64,000 nucleotides of DNA from the NCBI GenBank assembly GCA_016286365.1, contig JAEESN010000006.1:1-64000 (forward strand), given 5' to 3'. Of this stretch, positions 8,250 to 16,717 are shown piece by piece. Below the pieces are notes generated by a model. That model was not told where the DNA came from. It saw only the letters and a program-made list of their open reading frames with translations, and made no database searches. Both the position numbers and the translations under genes were made by a program. This DNA is from Treponema sp. (GTDB lineage Bacteria; Spirochaetota; Spirochaetia; Treponematales; Treponemataceae). Position 1 is the first letter of the stretch. Each line of letters opens with the position of its first letter.

Positions 8250-9658
8250 TATTTATTTATTCCCAGTTTTTTCATCTGTTCGATTTCTTCTTTGAGTGCA
8301 ACATATTCACCGCGTTTTTTATTCACAGTGATGATTATGTTTCTGTAAGAAGAAAGATCGATTTTCATACCCTTGATTCTTGGCCTTAAAAGAATTTCGA
8401 TGCTCGATTTAAAATAATCATCCAGGGCATTTATAATGGTATAAATCTTCTGGTTTTCCGAAATCTGTTTGTTCAAAAATCCAAGGATAGATTCTTCCGA
8501 AGCACTTTTGATTTTATTATATTCAGGTCCGTTTACAGAGAATGAACCGTAAATCCTCTTTTTCTTTTCAAGATCAATAAGAAAATCATTTACCTTAACT
8601 GTATTCATCACGCGGGCGCCGGTTTTTGCATCAACAATAGGAACATCAACTGAACGCTCTTTTTCTTTTATATTAAATGCCTTTCTTAAAAGTGCCTTGA
8701 GCCTCTGTATAAATCCTTTTTTCTCTGTAAAAAGAAGATCAAAATTTTCTTTGAGTTTAAGTTCAAGCTGCCCTATTACAGGAGACAATCCCGACAAAGA
8801 TAAAACACCCTGCATTACAAGTTCGTGAGTATCGGGTCCTTTTTCTTCTTTTTTTACTTCCTTACGGACAATCTTTAATTTTTCTAATATTCTTGCCCTT
8901 AGTTCATCACGGTTTGGCGCATGATCTTCGTTTAAAATTTCCTGTACTAAATCATGATAAAAGCTCTTCTTTCCCATAACTTTGGAATAAAGCTTTTTGA
9001 TTTCGGCAAGTTCATCATCAGCGGAAATAGAAGCCTTCTGTTTATTAAATTCAGGATGTTCAAAAATATCATTTCTGAGTCGTCCCTTATATAATTCTTT
9101 CTGGAAAGCTGCAAGTTCATTAAGTTTTCTGTCGATTGAATTTACTGCTTCGGTACATTTTTCAAGGCTGTCGTTGATTGTGCTTAAAAGAACCGGAGTT
9201 CCATTCTGTCTTGCAGTTGTTAATGCCATTGCAAGGCTTCTTGTATTTGAGCTTGTATTATTCTGCGAAAGATTGTTCCAGTCAAAAACTTTATTCAAAT
9301 CAAGGAGTTTTTTGATGCTGGAAATTGTGATATTTTCTACGGAAAAGCGGAAGTAGGTACAGATATAATCAAGCATCATTTCGTAAGCAGAAAGTCGTTC
9401 ACCAAGAATTGTAGGTGCTTCACTTTCCGGAAAGCTTGTCATATCGGGTACAACAATTTCTGAAATCTTTTTTTCGAGTTTATATGGGTCTTCAATAATC
9501 AGTGATTTTTTTGTCAGAAGTTCGTTGATGTTCTTAACACAGGTATATAAAAGCCGGTAATCGTTGAGCATATCCGGCAGGCATTCAGAATTAAACCATT
9601 CCTGTTTCTGTGCAAGAGCAATTTCAAGTTGATTTGTAAACGCTGTATTTTCTTCCAT
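8249..9658 (-). CDS. Hypothetical protein, mostly helical
   Basis: A 469-residue protein that I do not recognise. It has no signal peptide or membrane segment. It is rich in Lys, Glu, Leu and Asn with long predicted helices (for example residues 150-260 and the C-terminal KKRGEYVALKEEIEQMKKLG), so a coiled-coil cytosolic protein is likely. The TAG stop overlaps the second 30-bp repeat. The ATG at 9658 lacks a Shine-Dalgarno but follows TAATAT by five bases, as at 6540. It is divergent from the peptidase gene. No function can be assigned. Confidence 0.6.
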   Translation of the reverse strand: MEENTAFTNQLEIALAQKQEWFNSECLPDMLNDYRLLYTCVKNINELLTKKSLIIEDPYKLEKKISEIVVPDMTSFPESEAPTILGERLSAYEMMLDYICTYFRFSVENITISSIKKLLDLNKVFDWNNLSQNNTSSNTRSLAMALTTARQNGTPVLLSTINDSLEKCTEAVNSIDRKLNELAAFQKELYKGRLRNDIFEHPEFNKQKASISADDELAEIKKLYSKVMGKKSFYHDLVQEILNEDHAPNRDELRARILEKLKIVRKEVKKEEKGPDTHELVMQGVLSLSGLSPVIGQLELKLKENFDLLFTEKKGFIQRLKALLRKAFNIKEKERSVDVPIVDAKTGARVMNTVKVNDFLIDLEKKKRIYGSFSVNGPEYNKIKSASEESILGFLNKQISENQKIYTIINALDDYFKSSIEILLRPRIKGMKIDLSSYRNIIITVNKKRGEYVALKEEIEQMKKLGINK

Positions 9659-9663
9659 ATCTT

Positions 9664-9669
9664 ATATTA
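9664..9669 (-). promoter_or_regulatory. -10 element with leaderless-type spacing
   Basis: TAATAT on the minus strand, five bases upstream of the ATG at 9658, with no SD in between. The context nearly matches that of the gene starting at 6540. Confidence 0.45.
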
Positions 9670-9742
9670 TCGGAGATTATGAGAAATTTTTCTATATATT
9701 TTTTATTTTCCCAAAATCCTTTAATTTATTCAGTTTTTTCTG

Positions 9743-9748
9743 TATTAT
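9743..9748 (+). promoter_or_regulatory. -10 element with leaderless-type spacing
   Basis: TATTAT lies seven bases upstream of the ATG at 9756; no Shine-Dalgarno is present and the -35 is weak. Confidence 0.35.
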
Positions 9749-9755
9749 CTTGCAT

Positions 9756-10949
9756 ATGAATGATATAAGCACTAGTCAAAAATATAAAAATACATTAAAA
9801 GACCGCTTTATCCGCTACGTAAAAATCTGGTCGGAAAGCGATGGTAAAAAAGCTGATGATGGAGTTTTCCCTTCCACAAAACAGCAGTGGGATTTTGCAA
9901 AAGTTCTTTTTAAAGAGATGAAAAAGCTCGGGCTCAAAAACGTTCAGCTTACAAAAAAATGCTATGTTTACGGAAATCTTCCGGGAAAAGGGGAACTCTC
10001 TTCTGCTCCATCAATTCTTTTTTTAGCACACATGGACACAGTTGATGAAGTTACCGGAAAAAACGTAAAACCCATGATTGCCCAAAAGCCGGAACAGTTT
10101 TCGGGTGATAAATCAGATACTGTAATCACAACGGACGGAAATACCCTTCTTGGTGCCGATGACAAAGCGGGAGTTAGTGCAATCATGACTGCACTGGAAT
10201 ATTTAATCCGCGAGAAAAAAGATCACTGCCCTGTAGAAATCATCTTTTCGCCGGACGAAGAGACAGGGCACGGAATGGATTACGTTCCTTTTGAGCTCAT
10301 AAAGTCTAAATTTGCATACACTGTAGACGGCGGTGACGAAGGAGAAATGGAAACTGAATGTTTTAATGCTTTTTCTGCCCTGGTAACTTTTACCGGAAAC
10401 GCATGCCACACAGGAGATGCAAAAAAACTCAAAATGGTGAACGCAGGTCTTCTTGCTTCAGAGTTTGTTTCTGCCCTCCCGGAAAATATGAGACCCGAAA
10501 CAACAGAAAAATACGAAGGCTTTATTGCCCCTATGAGCATAAACGCCACAATAGAAAAATCAACTGTGACACTTCTTCTACGCTCTTTTGATTTAAAAGA
10601 AATCGAAGAAGAGAAAAAAATTGTAAAAGAGACGGCAGAAAAAATCTGCAAAAAAACCGGTGGAAAAGTAACAGTATCTTTCCGCCAGCAGTACCTTAAC
10701 ATGCGTGAAAATCTTGATAAAAATCCGCACGTTGTAGAAAAACTCATAGCCGCATATAAAAAAGCCGGAGTAAAAATCGTAAACAAACCAATCCGGGGCG
10801 GAACAGACGGTTCAAGGCTCACAGAAATTGGGATTCCATGCCCGAATATCTTTACAGGCGCACATAACTTTCATTCCAGAAACGAGTGGTGTTCTCTAAA
10901 CCAGATGAGTAAAAGTGCCGATATTATTATAAACTTACTTACGGAGTAA
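9756..10949 (+). CDS. pepT: Peptidase T-like M20 tripeptidase
   Basis: A 397-residue zinc aminopeptidase of family M20. The metal and catalytic motifs are all visible: FLAHMDTVDEV (His and Asp), LLGADDKAG (bridging Asp), FSPDEETGHGM (Glu pair), YTVDGGDEGEME (Asp) and GAHNFHSRNEW (terminal His). The dimerisation domain lies between them. It should remove N-terminal residues from small peptides in the cytosol. I start at the ATG at 9756; a TTG two codons upstream is possible. There is no SD, and TATTAT lies seven bases before the ATG, so the message may be leaderless. The murA start follows six bases after its stop, so the two are probably co-transcribed. Confidence 0.9.
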   Translation: MNDISTSQKYKNTLKDRFIRYVKIWSESDGKKADDGVFPSTKQQWDFAKVLFKEMKKLGLKNVQLTKKCYVYGNLPGKGELSSAPSILFLAHMDTVDEVTGKNVKPMIAQKPEQFSGDKSDTVITTDGNTLLGADDKAGVSAIMTALEYLIREKKDHCPVEIIFSPDEETGHGMDYVPFELIKSKFAYTVDGGDEGEMETECFNAFSALVTFTGNACHTGDAKKLKMVNAGLLASEFVSALPENMRPETTEKYEGFIAPMSINATIEKSTVTLLLRSFDLKEIEEEKKIVKETAEKICKKTGGKVTVSFRQQYLNMRENLDKNPHVVEKLIAAYKKAGVKIVNKPIRGGTDGSRLTEIGIPCPNIFTGAHNFHSRNEWCSLNQMSKSADIIINLLTE

Positions 10950-10955
10950 ATTTTT

Positions 10956-12242
10956 ATGCATGAATATTTAATCGAAGGCGGATATCCTATTAACGGAACA
11001 ATCACTGCAAGCGGAAACAAAAACGCAGCACTCCCATGTATCGCTGCCTGCCTTCTTACAAAAGAACCTGTAATCCTGCACAATATTCCGCAGATTCAGG
11101 ACACAAACGTAATGTTTGAAATTTTAAAATCACTTGGCGCAAAAGTAGAAAACTTAAGCAAAAACAACTGGAAAATCCAGTGCGACGAAATAAAAACTCA
11201 CGAGCTTCCGGCTGATTTAACAAAAAAAGTGCGTGGTTCAATCGTTTTTGCAGGACCACTCACAGCACGTCTTGGAAAATGCGATATGATGCCTCCTGGT
11301 GGAGACGTAATCGGACGCCGCCGTGTAGACACACACTTTTTAGCATTGAAACAGCTTGGAGTAAATGTTGCAGTAAACGGACACTTTTCTTTTGCAACAA
11401 ATAAACTCGTTGGCGCAGACATCTTCTTAGACGAAGCATCCGTAACGGCAACAGAAAACGCAGTTATGGCCGCATCGGTAGCGGAAGGAAAGACAATCAT
11501 CCAGAACTGTGCAAGCGAACCACACGTTCAGGATATCTGTAAGATGCTCAACGCAATGGGTGCAAAGATTTCAGGAATCGGAAGCAACATCCTTACAATC
11601 GAAGGTGTAAAAGAATTAAAGGGATGCGAATATACAATCGGACCTGATTACATCGAAATCGGCTCTTACATCGGAATGGCAGCAGCAACAGGCGGAAAAA
11701 TCACGATTAAGGGAATCAGACCCGAAGAAATGCGTCCTTTAAAATACAATTTTGCAAAACTCGGAATTACCTGGAGCATAAATGGTGATGAGCTTACAGT
11801 TCCAAATACACAGGAATTAAAAGTTCACGACGACATCGGAAGCGCAATCCCAAAAATCGACGACATGCCTTGGCCTGGATTCCCTGCAGACTTAACTTCG
11901 ATTATGACTGTAGTGGCAACTCAGGTAAACGGAACAGTTTTAATATTCGAAAAAATGTTCGAAAGCCGAATGTTCTTTGTAGATAAGCTTATAAGCATGG
12001 GTGCAAAAATCACACTCTGCGATCCACACCGTGCAGTCGTTTGCGGACCTTCTAAACTTCATGGCGATAACCTTGTATCCCCTGATATCCGTGCAGGTAT
12101 GGCAATGGTAATTGCAGCGCTTTGTGCACACGGCGAAAGTCACATCCGAAACGTCTATCAGATTGAACGCGGATACGAAGATTTAGTCGGAAGCCTCCAG
12201 AGTCTTGGCGCACATATTAAACAGGTTGAACTCGAAGAATAA
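10956..12242 (+). CDS. murA: UDP-N-acetylglucosamine 1-carboxyvinyltransferase with Asp active site
   Basis: A 428-residue enzyme of the EPSP synthase/MurA family that adds enolpyruvate to UDP-GlcNAc in the first committed step of peptidoglycan synthesis. It has the SGNKNAALP start (Lys22 region), the R-containing KVRGSIVFAG segment, and a late PGFPADLTS motif. The loop that normally reads PGGC has PGGD (Asp117), so the usual fosfomycin-reactive Cys is replaced by Asp, as known for some naturally resistant MurA enzymes. It follows pepT by six bases. The upstream GGAG lies in the end of pepT and serves as ribosome site. Confidence 0.94.
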   Translation: MHEYLIEGGYPINGTITASGNKNAALPCIAACLLTKEPVILHNIPQIQDTNVMFEILKSLGAKVENLSKNNWKIQCDEIKTHELPADLTKKVRGSIVFAGPLTARLGKCDMMPPGGDVIGRRRVDTHFLALKQLGVNVAVNGHFSFATNKLVGADIFLDEASVTATENAVMAASVAEGKTIIQNCASEPHVQDICKMLNAMGAKISGIGSNILTIEGVKELKGCEYTIGPDYIEIGSYIGMAAATGGKITIKGIRPEEMRPLKYNFAKLGITWSINGDELTVPNTQELKVHDDIGSAIPKIDDMPWPGFPADLTSIMTVVATQVNGTVLIFEKMFESRMFFVDKLISMGAKITLCDPHRAVVCGPSKLHGDNLVSPDIRAGMAMVIAALCAHGESHIRNVYQIERGYEDLVGSLQSLGAHIKQVELEE

Positions 12243-12251
12243 CAAAAATCA

Positions 12252-12260
12252 TGTTATAAT
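12252..12260 (+). promoter_or_regulatory. Extended -10 promoter of the ATPase-invertase unit
   Basis: TG-T-TATAAT (TATAAT at 12255-12260) is an extended -10 element. The GTG start at 12267 follows by six bases, implying a leaderless transcript independent of murA. Confidence 0.5.
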
Positions 12261-12266
12261 TAGAAT

Positions 12267-13814
12267 GTGATTAAGTGCGAAGTAAAAATCCGAATCCCTT
12301 TTTTATGGGGCAAGGCTGTATTCAAAAAAGAAAACTGGTCTCAGATAAACCTGATTGTAGGTCCAAACGGCTCGGGTAAAACTTTACTCGCACAGGCAGT
12401 TACAAAGGAATTCAGCCTTCACGGATACTCTGTAAGCGACTCGGTCAAAATCAGTTCAAAAAATCATAATCAGCCAAACGACGAAAACACTCTATTAATC
12501 TTAAAAGACGACGAAACAATCAAAGAAAAAATCGAAACAGTTCTTTCGAGCATGTTCGGAAAATCAATCAAATTTATAGAAGATATAGATACTTCGCTCA
12601 TCCCGATTGTAGAAAACAAAGCCTGGAATGTGGAATATATGCTCGAGGATGCAGAATGCCACGGACTGCGCGAAATCATTGCGCTTTTAATCAAACTTTA
12701 CAGCAGTAAGGATGACATTCTTGTTTTTGATGAACCGGAGCTTCACCTTCACCCCCAGCTTCAGATGTTTTTTATGAACGAGATTAAAAAAGAAGCGCAG
12801 AAAAATCCAAAAAAGATTTTCTTTATCATCTCGCACTCCCCTTTCTTTATTGATTTACGTTACGCCGAAGATTTAATTGGAGTTATAGTCTGCCACACAA
12901 ATAAGGTTCCCACCCATATTGAGCAGCTTTCCCAGGACGACAGCATTTTATTCAAAAGATTTTTACCGCGTTTTAATACTTACCATAAGCAATTCTTTTT
13001 TTCCGATAACCAGATTTTCGTAGAAGGCTATACCGACCAGCAGATGTTCACAAATCTTCTTCCTTTTATTCACGATGAATATTCGAGCACGGGAACCGGA
13101 ATTATAGATGTAGGCGGAAAAGATGAGCTTGGAGTTTTCTGTAAAGTATGCTCGCTTCTTGGTACAAACGGCCGGATTATCACAGATTTGGATTCTTTAT
13201 TCAGCGGAAAACTTCGTGATGTTTTTTGTAAGGACGAAAGAGTTAATGCCTGGCTTTTAAAAGTATACGAAAGACAGCTTCCTTTTTACGAGCGTATTTT
13301 TACACAAAAAGAACTTTTACATCCGATCAGCCTTGATAAACTGATTTTCCGTCTTGAGCGATACCTTGTTACCATCGGACAGGAAATTACACAGAAAAAC
13401 GACGAGCCACCAAAAAAACTTGCAACTTATGTGAGTAAACTTTTATCGCTTTTGGAAAAACACGAAAACGCAGAAAATGTGGACACATATAAAACAGTAA
13501 TCCTTCAGGGAATTTTAAAACAGGAAGATGATTTAATTAAATATCTTTCGCCAGAACTTTCCAGAACCATCCCCGATATAAAAAATCTTTACTCACTGAT
13601 TCTTGCCGCCGCCGAAGCTGCCCGTGTTTATATTTTACCAAAAGGCTGCATAGAACATTATTATACCCAGAACACAATAGAATACATGCCGGTTTCTGCC
13701 AAAGACCGCCTCTTTCATAACGAAATCGAATACCTTCTTGATTCAAACAAAAAAACTGTACAGAAAGAATATTCAGAGCTGATTACGATTTTAGAAAAAG
13801 CCTGTGCATTATGA
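12267..13814 (+). CDS. OLD-like AAA ATPase with TOPRIM-like domain
   Basis: A 515-residue protein. An ABC/RecF-type ATPase head carries Walker A GPNGSGKT (32-39), a signature-like HGLREII, Walker B LVFDEPELHLHPQ (Asp155-Glu156) and a switch IISHSP. A TOPRIM-like fold follows, with FVEGYTDQQ (Glu253) and TDLDSLFSG (Asp307, Asp309) in the order expected for metal binding. This matches OLD-family nucleases, although the C-terminal 200 residues are unfamiliar. The start is GTG without SD. It overlaps the serine invertase by four bases (ATGA), so the pair is translationally coupled. OLD nucleases often act in phage defence, but partnership with an invertase is not the usual setting. Confidence 0.75.
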   Translation: MIKCEVKIRIPFLWGKAVFKKENWSQINLIVGPNGSGKTLLAQAVTKEFSLHGYSVSDSVKISSKNHNQPNDENTLLILKDDETIKEKIETVLSSMFGKSIKFIEDIDTSLIPIVENKAWNVEYMLEDAECHGLREIIALLIKLYSSKDDILVFDEPELHLHPQLQMFFMNEIKKEAQKNPKKIFFIISHSPFFIDLRYAEDLIGVIVCHTNKVPTHIEQLSQDDSILFKRFLPRFNTYHKQFFFSDNQIFVEGYTDQQMFTNLLPFIHDEYSSTGTGIIDVGGKDELGVFCKVCSLLGTNGRIITDLDSLFSGKLRDVFCKDERVNAWLLKVYERQLPFYERIFTQKELLHPISLDKLIFRLERYLVTIGQEITQKNDEPPKKLATYVSKLLSLLEKHENAENVDTYKTVILQGILKQEDDLIKYLSPELSRTIPDIKNLYSLILAAAEAARVYILPKGCIEHYYTQNTIEYMPVSAKDRLFHNEIEYLLDSNKKTVQKEYSELITILEKACAL

Positions 13815-14410
13815 TTTACGGATATATCAGGGTGAGCACTGATAAGCAAACCGTAGAAAATCAGCGCTACGAAATAATTAAGTATGCCAGAAAAGAAAAA
13901 CTGAAGATTGATGAGTGGATAGAAGAAACAATCAGCGGAACCATTGCCCCCGATAAGCGTAACCTTGGAAAACTGATTCAAAAAGCACGCAAGGGAGACA
14001 TCATCATCTGTACCGAACTTTCGCGCCTTGGCAGAAATATGTTTATGATTATGTCCATTTTGAACACAATGATGGAACGCGAGGTAAAAATTTTTACGAT
14101 TAAAGAAGGATATAAACTCGGTGATGATTTAACAAGCAAGGTTCTTGCATTTGCATTCAGCATCTCGGCCGAAATAGAACGCTCTCTGATTTCACAACGC
14201 ACCCGCGAAGCCCTAAAACGAAAAAAAGCCGAAGGCATCAAACTCGGCCGCCCCAAAGGCACAAAATCTGCCTACTACAAACTCTCCGAATACAAAGACG
14301 TGATCGAAGAACTCTTATGCCTTGGAATCCCCAAAACAACCATCATCAAACTGTTTAATGTTTCTTCCCAGACCTTATATACTTTCTTGAAGAGGGAGAA
14401 ATTGTTTTAG
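13811..14410 (+). CDS. Serine recombinase, Mpi-type DNA invertase
   Basis: A 199-residue small serine recombinase. The catalytic Ser9 is in YIRVSTDKQ, followed by the conserved ELSRLGRN, a SAEIERSLISQRT helix, and a C-terminal helix-turn-helix (GIPKTTIIKLFNVSSQTLYTFL). Length and motif spacing resemble the Mpi master invertase family, which inverts promoter segments in Bacteroides. All expected catalytic-domain motifs are present, so it should be active. It shares a four-base start/stop overlap with the OLD-like ATPase. No terminal inverted repeats of a transposon were recognised. Possible targets in this window are the inverted porin blocks, which is an inference. Confidence 0.9.
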   Translation: MIYGYIRVSTDKQTVENQRYEIIKYARKEKLKIDEWIEETISGTIAPDKRNLGKLIQKARKGDIIICTELSRLGRNMFMIMSILNTMMEREVKIFTIKEGYKLGDDLTSKVLAFAFSISAEIERSLISQRTREALKRKKAEGIKLGRPKGTKSAYYKLSEYKDVIEELLCLGIPKTTIIKLFNVSSQTLYTFLKREKLF

Positions 14411-14424
14411 AAAATTGTTTTGTT

Positions 14425-15115
14425 TTATTTCTTTAATTCTTCTGCCAAGTCTTGTATTTTATCAATAGGTAACCCTACACAACGTGAAACAACTTCTTCT
14501 GCAATCCCTTCTTTTAGGAAGTTCACAGCATCTTCTTCTGCCTTTTTATTTGCTCCGTCTGTAAAACCTATATTCTTACCTTTTTCCATGCCATCTTCGA
14601 AGGCTTCTTCTTTCTGGACTTCTAAATCTAATTCATAGTTATATGGATCTAAAAACATATTGATAACCTCCGTGAGGTAAAATCGCAGTACTGCTTAAGG
14701 ATATCACATTTTTTTATAACAGGCAAACTTTCTGCAACCCCATTCTGAATATTAATAAGTTTTACGGTCACCTCAGAAAACGGTTCTTCCTGAGGAACAA
14801 TAAATGCATCTGAAAGTTTTAAGGTCTGTTCTTTGGGAAGCTTATCTTTCCCATTATAAAAAACATAAAACTCAGGACTCGGGATTTTAAACAACTTTTG
14901 CTTATATTTTGCCTTAGCTGGAATTATCCCGTACATAATATGCACAAAATATTCTGTGGGATAGTCTTTCTCTCGAGCACAGTATCTTCAAGCTTTAAAT
15001 CCGTTCCGTGAATCGCATTGTAAAGTGAAAGAAAATTCTTTTTTCCAACAAGTTCATCATCTGCAAAAAGATCCGCGAACAGCGATGACTTAATTTCTCG
15101 ATTTTCATTAGCCAT
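14425..15115 (-). pseudogene. Decayed Rpn-family (PD-(D/E)XK) nuclease gene
   Basis: Three consecutive reading frames add up to one broken protein of the Rpn/PDDEXK transposase-like family. The N-terminal piece starts at 15115 (IKSSLFADLFADDELVGKK), a middle piece lies around 14690-14960 (the alternative frame reads EYFVHIMYGIIPA), and a C-terminal piece ends at 14425 (GMEKGKNIGFTDGANKKAEE). The frame changes near 14960 and again near 14670, and at both joints family residues are missing, including the PD-(D/E)XK catalytic core. It is therefore a remnant with internal deletions, not a sequencing slip. It converges on the serine invertase gene. Confidence 0.8.
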
Positions 15116-15311
15116 ATTAAATCCTCCTCCAAAAGAAAAAAGTTCATACCTTAATATTGCTTTTTTACGCGATTTCGGACCATTTTTTGGAAAAAAAAAT
15201 TTAAAAAATTGAAGAAAAATAAATTATTTGCTTCCACCTCATTATTTCAATTTATTCTACCTTTCCAAATACTAACCTAATTTCATCTACTGCCTTCATT
15301 TGATTTATAGG

Positions 15312-15380
15312 GAGGATTTTTTCAAATGAAAAAAATCGTAGGAATTATTGCAGCAGTAGCAATGGCTGCTTCTGTATTCG
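15312..15380 (+). repeat. 69-bp porin 5' block, copy A
   Basis: A nucleotide-identical segment from GAGGATTTTTTCAA through the start codon to the end of the signal-peptide coding region. The same segment occurs at 17809-17877 and 21193-21261 in the opposite orientation. Confidence 0.9.
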
Positions 15381-16459
15381 CTGTAGACTTCTCAGCTGGA
15401 TTCCAGTTGAAGGGAAACCTCTTCTCATATTCAGATGACGGCGTAAAGGCTTTAGATCTTAACACAGGAAACTCAAAAGATGACAAACCTTTTATTTTCT
15501 CTGTAAACGGTGACAGAGCTGGTGGACAGCTTAAGTTGTTCACAAATGAAGCAGTTACAGCTAACGATGCTGTAGAATTCGATGCTCAGGCATTAAACAT
15601 CTGGTTCAAACCATTTGATGGACTCAGAATCGACCTTGGTAACTCTGATTTCGGTTTAAACTGTGAACAGATTACATGGTGGAGAGGAAAACTCTATGGT
15701 ACAGATGACTGGGGATTCAAGGCAACATACAATAAAGATGCTTTTGAAGTAGCTTTATTCTTAAGCGCTAAAAACGCTCCTTTCTTTGCTAACACAGTTA
15801 CAATCGCTGGTGACAATGCTTACAAAGCTGCTTACGATGCTGCTCTTGCTGGTATTACAGATCCAACAGAAGCACAGATTAACGCCGCTAAAGCTGCCGG
15901 TGATGCTGCTAAAGCTCTTGCATTAGCTGCTGGAGACAAAGAATCACTTATGGGTGAAATGGCTTTGAAACTCGGATACAATGCTGACTTCGGAAACATT
16001 TCTGCAATTTTTGATGCTACATCTAAATTCGATGTATTGAAATTCGGTGCTGGATACAAAGGATCATTCGGTGCTTCTTCAATCTTCGCTGATGTATTAT
16101 TCACAAAAGCTGCTGCTAATGGCCTCGGATTCGACGTAGACTACAAATACAGTGCAGATGCACTTACAATTGAACTCTATGCTGGAATCATCGCTGGTGA
16201 TATTTCTAACTTCTCTGATACAATGATCGTTCCACTCATGGCTAAAGTTAATTACTCATTGAATGGTGGTGCATTGTATGCTAAGTTTGTTTCTAACGAC
16301 GTAACACACACAGATGTTAAAGTTGACGGATACAAAGCTACAGAAATCGAAGCTGGTTATGATGGAAACTTAGGTGCTATTGCTTACAATGTTGCTCTTA
16401 ACTACAACATGGGAGACAAAGTATTCGCAGTTCCATTCTGGGTACGCCTTAGCTTCTAA
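15326..16459 (+). CDS. Porin-like outer membrane protein, paralogue 1
   Basis: A 377-residue protein with a signal peptide (cleavage near SVFA-VDF) and alternating-strand sequence to a terminal Phe (FAVPFWVRLSF), as expected for BAM-inserted beta-barrels. Residues about 35-145 and the last 180 closely match the paralogue at 20144-21247. Between them an Ala-rich insert (about 155-205) differs completely and may be a surface loop. GGAGG precedes the ATG by ten bases, and the gene ends with the family hairpin terminator. It is probably an abundant treponemal porin; substrate and ligand are unknown. The orientation is opposite to the other two copies. Confidence 0.85.
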   Translation: MKKIVGIIAAVAMAASVFAVDFSAGFQLKGNLFSYSDDGVKALDLNTGNSKDDKPFIFSVNGDRAGGQLKLFTNEAVTANDAVEFDAQALNIWFKPFDGLRIDLGNSDFGLNCEQITWWRGKLYGTDDWGFKATYNKDAFEVALFLSAKNAPFFANTVTIAGDNAYKAAYDAALAGITDPTEAQINAAKAAGDAAKALALAAGDKESLMGEMALKLGYNADFGNISAIFDATSKFDVLKFGAGYKGSFGASSIFADVLFTKAAANGLGFDVDYKYSADALTIELYAGIIAGDISNFSDTMIVPLMAKVNYSLNGGALYAKFVSNDVTHTDVKVDGYKATEIEAGYDGNLGAIAYNVALNYNMGDKVFAVPFWVRLSF

Positions 16460-16485
16460 TTTAGGCAATTAATTCCTAATTAAAT

Positions 16486-16515
16486 AAAAGGGCTTTCCTT
16501 ACGGAAAGTCCTTTT
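16486..16515 (+). terminator. Porin-family terminator 1
   Basis: GGCTTTCC and GGAAAGTCC pair around a short loop, with A-rich and T-rich flanks. The same stem sequence recurs at 16662-16694 and 20086-20117 after the paralogues. Confidence 0.9.
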
Positions 16516-16661
16516 ATTATTTTAAAGTTAACGGTATAAAGCTAAATCAGAAGACATAAGTACTGATTTTAGCCTTTTTTGCTTGAAAAATCCGTGTATT
16601 TCTATTAAATATAAAGAAATAAAAATTAGACATACAGCAATTATATAATGCTGTTAAATAT

Positions 16662-16694
16662 AAAAAGAGCTTTCCGTAAGGAAAGCTCTTTTTA
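16662..16694 (-). terminator. Porin-family terminator 2
   Basis: AAAAAGAGCTTTCC pairs with GGAAAGCTCTTTTT around a short loop. It sits just downstream of the leftward porin gene and is symmetric enough to work in both directions. Confidence 0.9.
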
Positions 16695-16717
16695 TTTTTT
16701 AGGAATTACTGCCTAAA

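Noticed and set aside
10280-10822. 180-codon frame antisense to the peptidase gene
   Set aside because: The sense strand codes a complete M20 enzyme with all metal ligands; the antisense frame is low-complexity and lacks a start site.
12267-14410. Classical transposon or prophage
   Set aside because: No terminal inverted repeats, target duplications, transposase or phage structural genes were seen around the ATPase-invertase pair.
15186-15269. 8-bp inverted repeat (TTTGGAAA/TTTCCAAA) as an invertible promoter upstream of porin 1
   Set aside because: Only eight AT-rich bases, and no clear promoter inside the 68-bp segment, so it is too weak to call as an invertase site.
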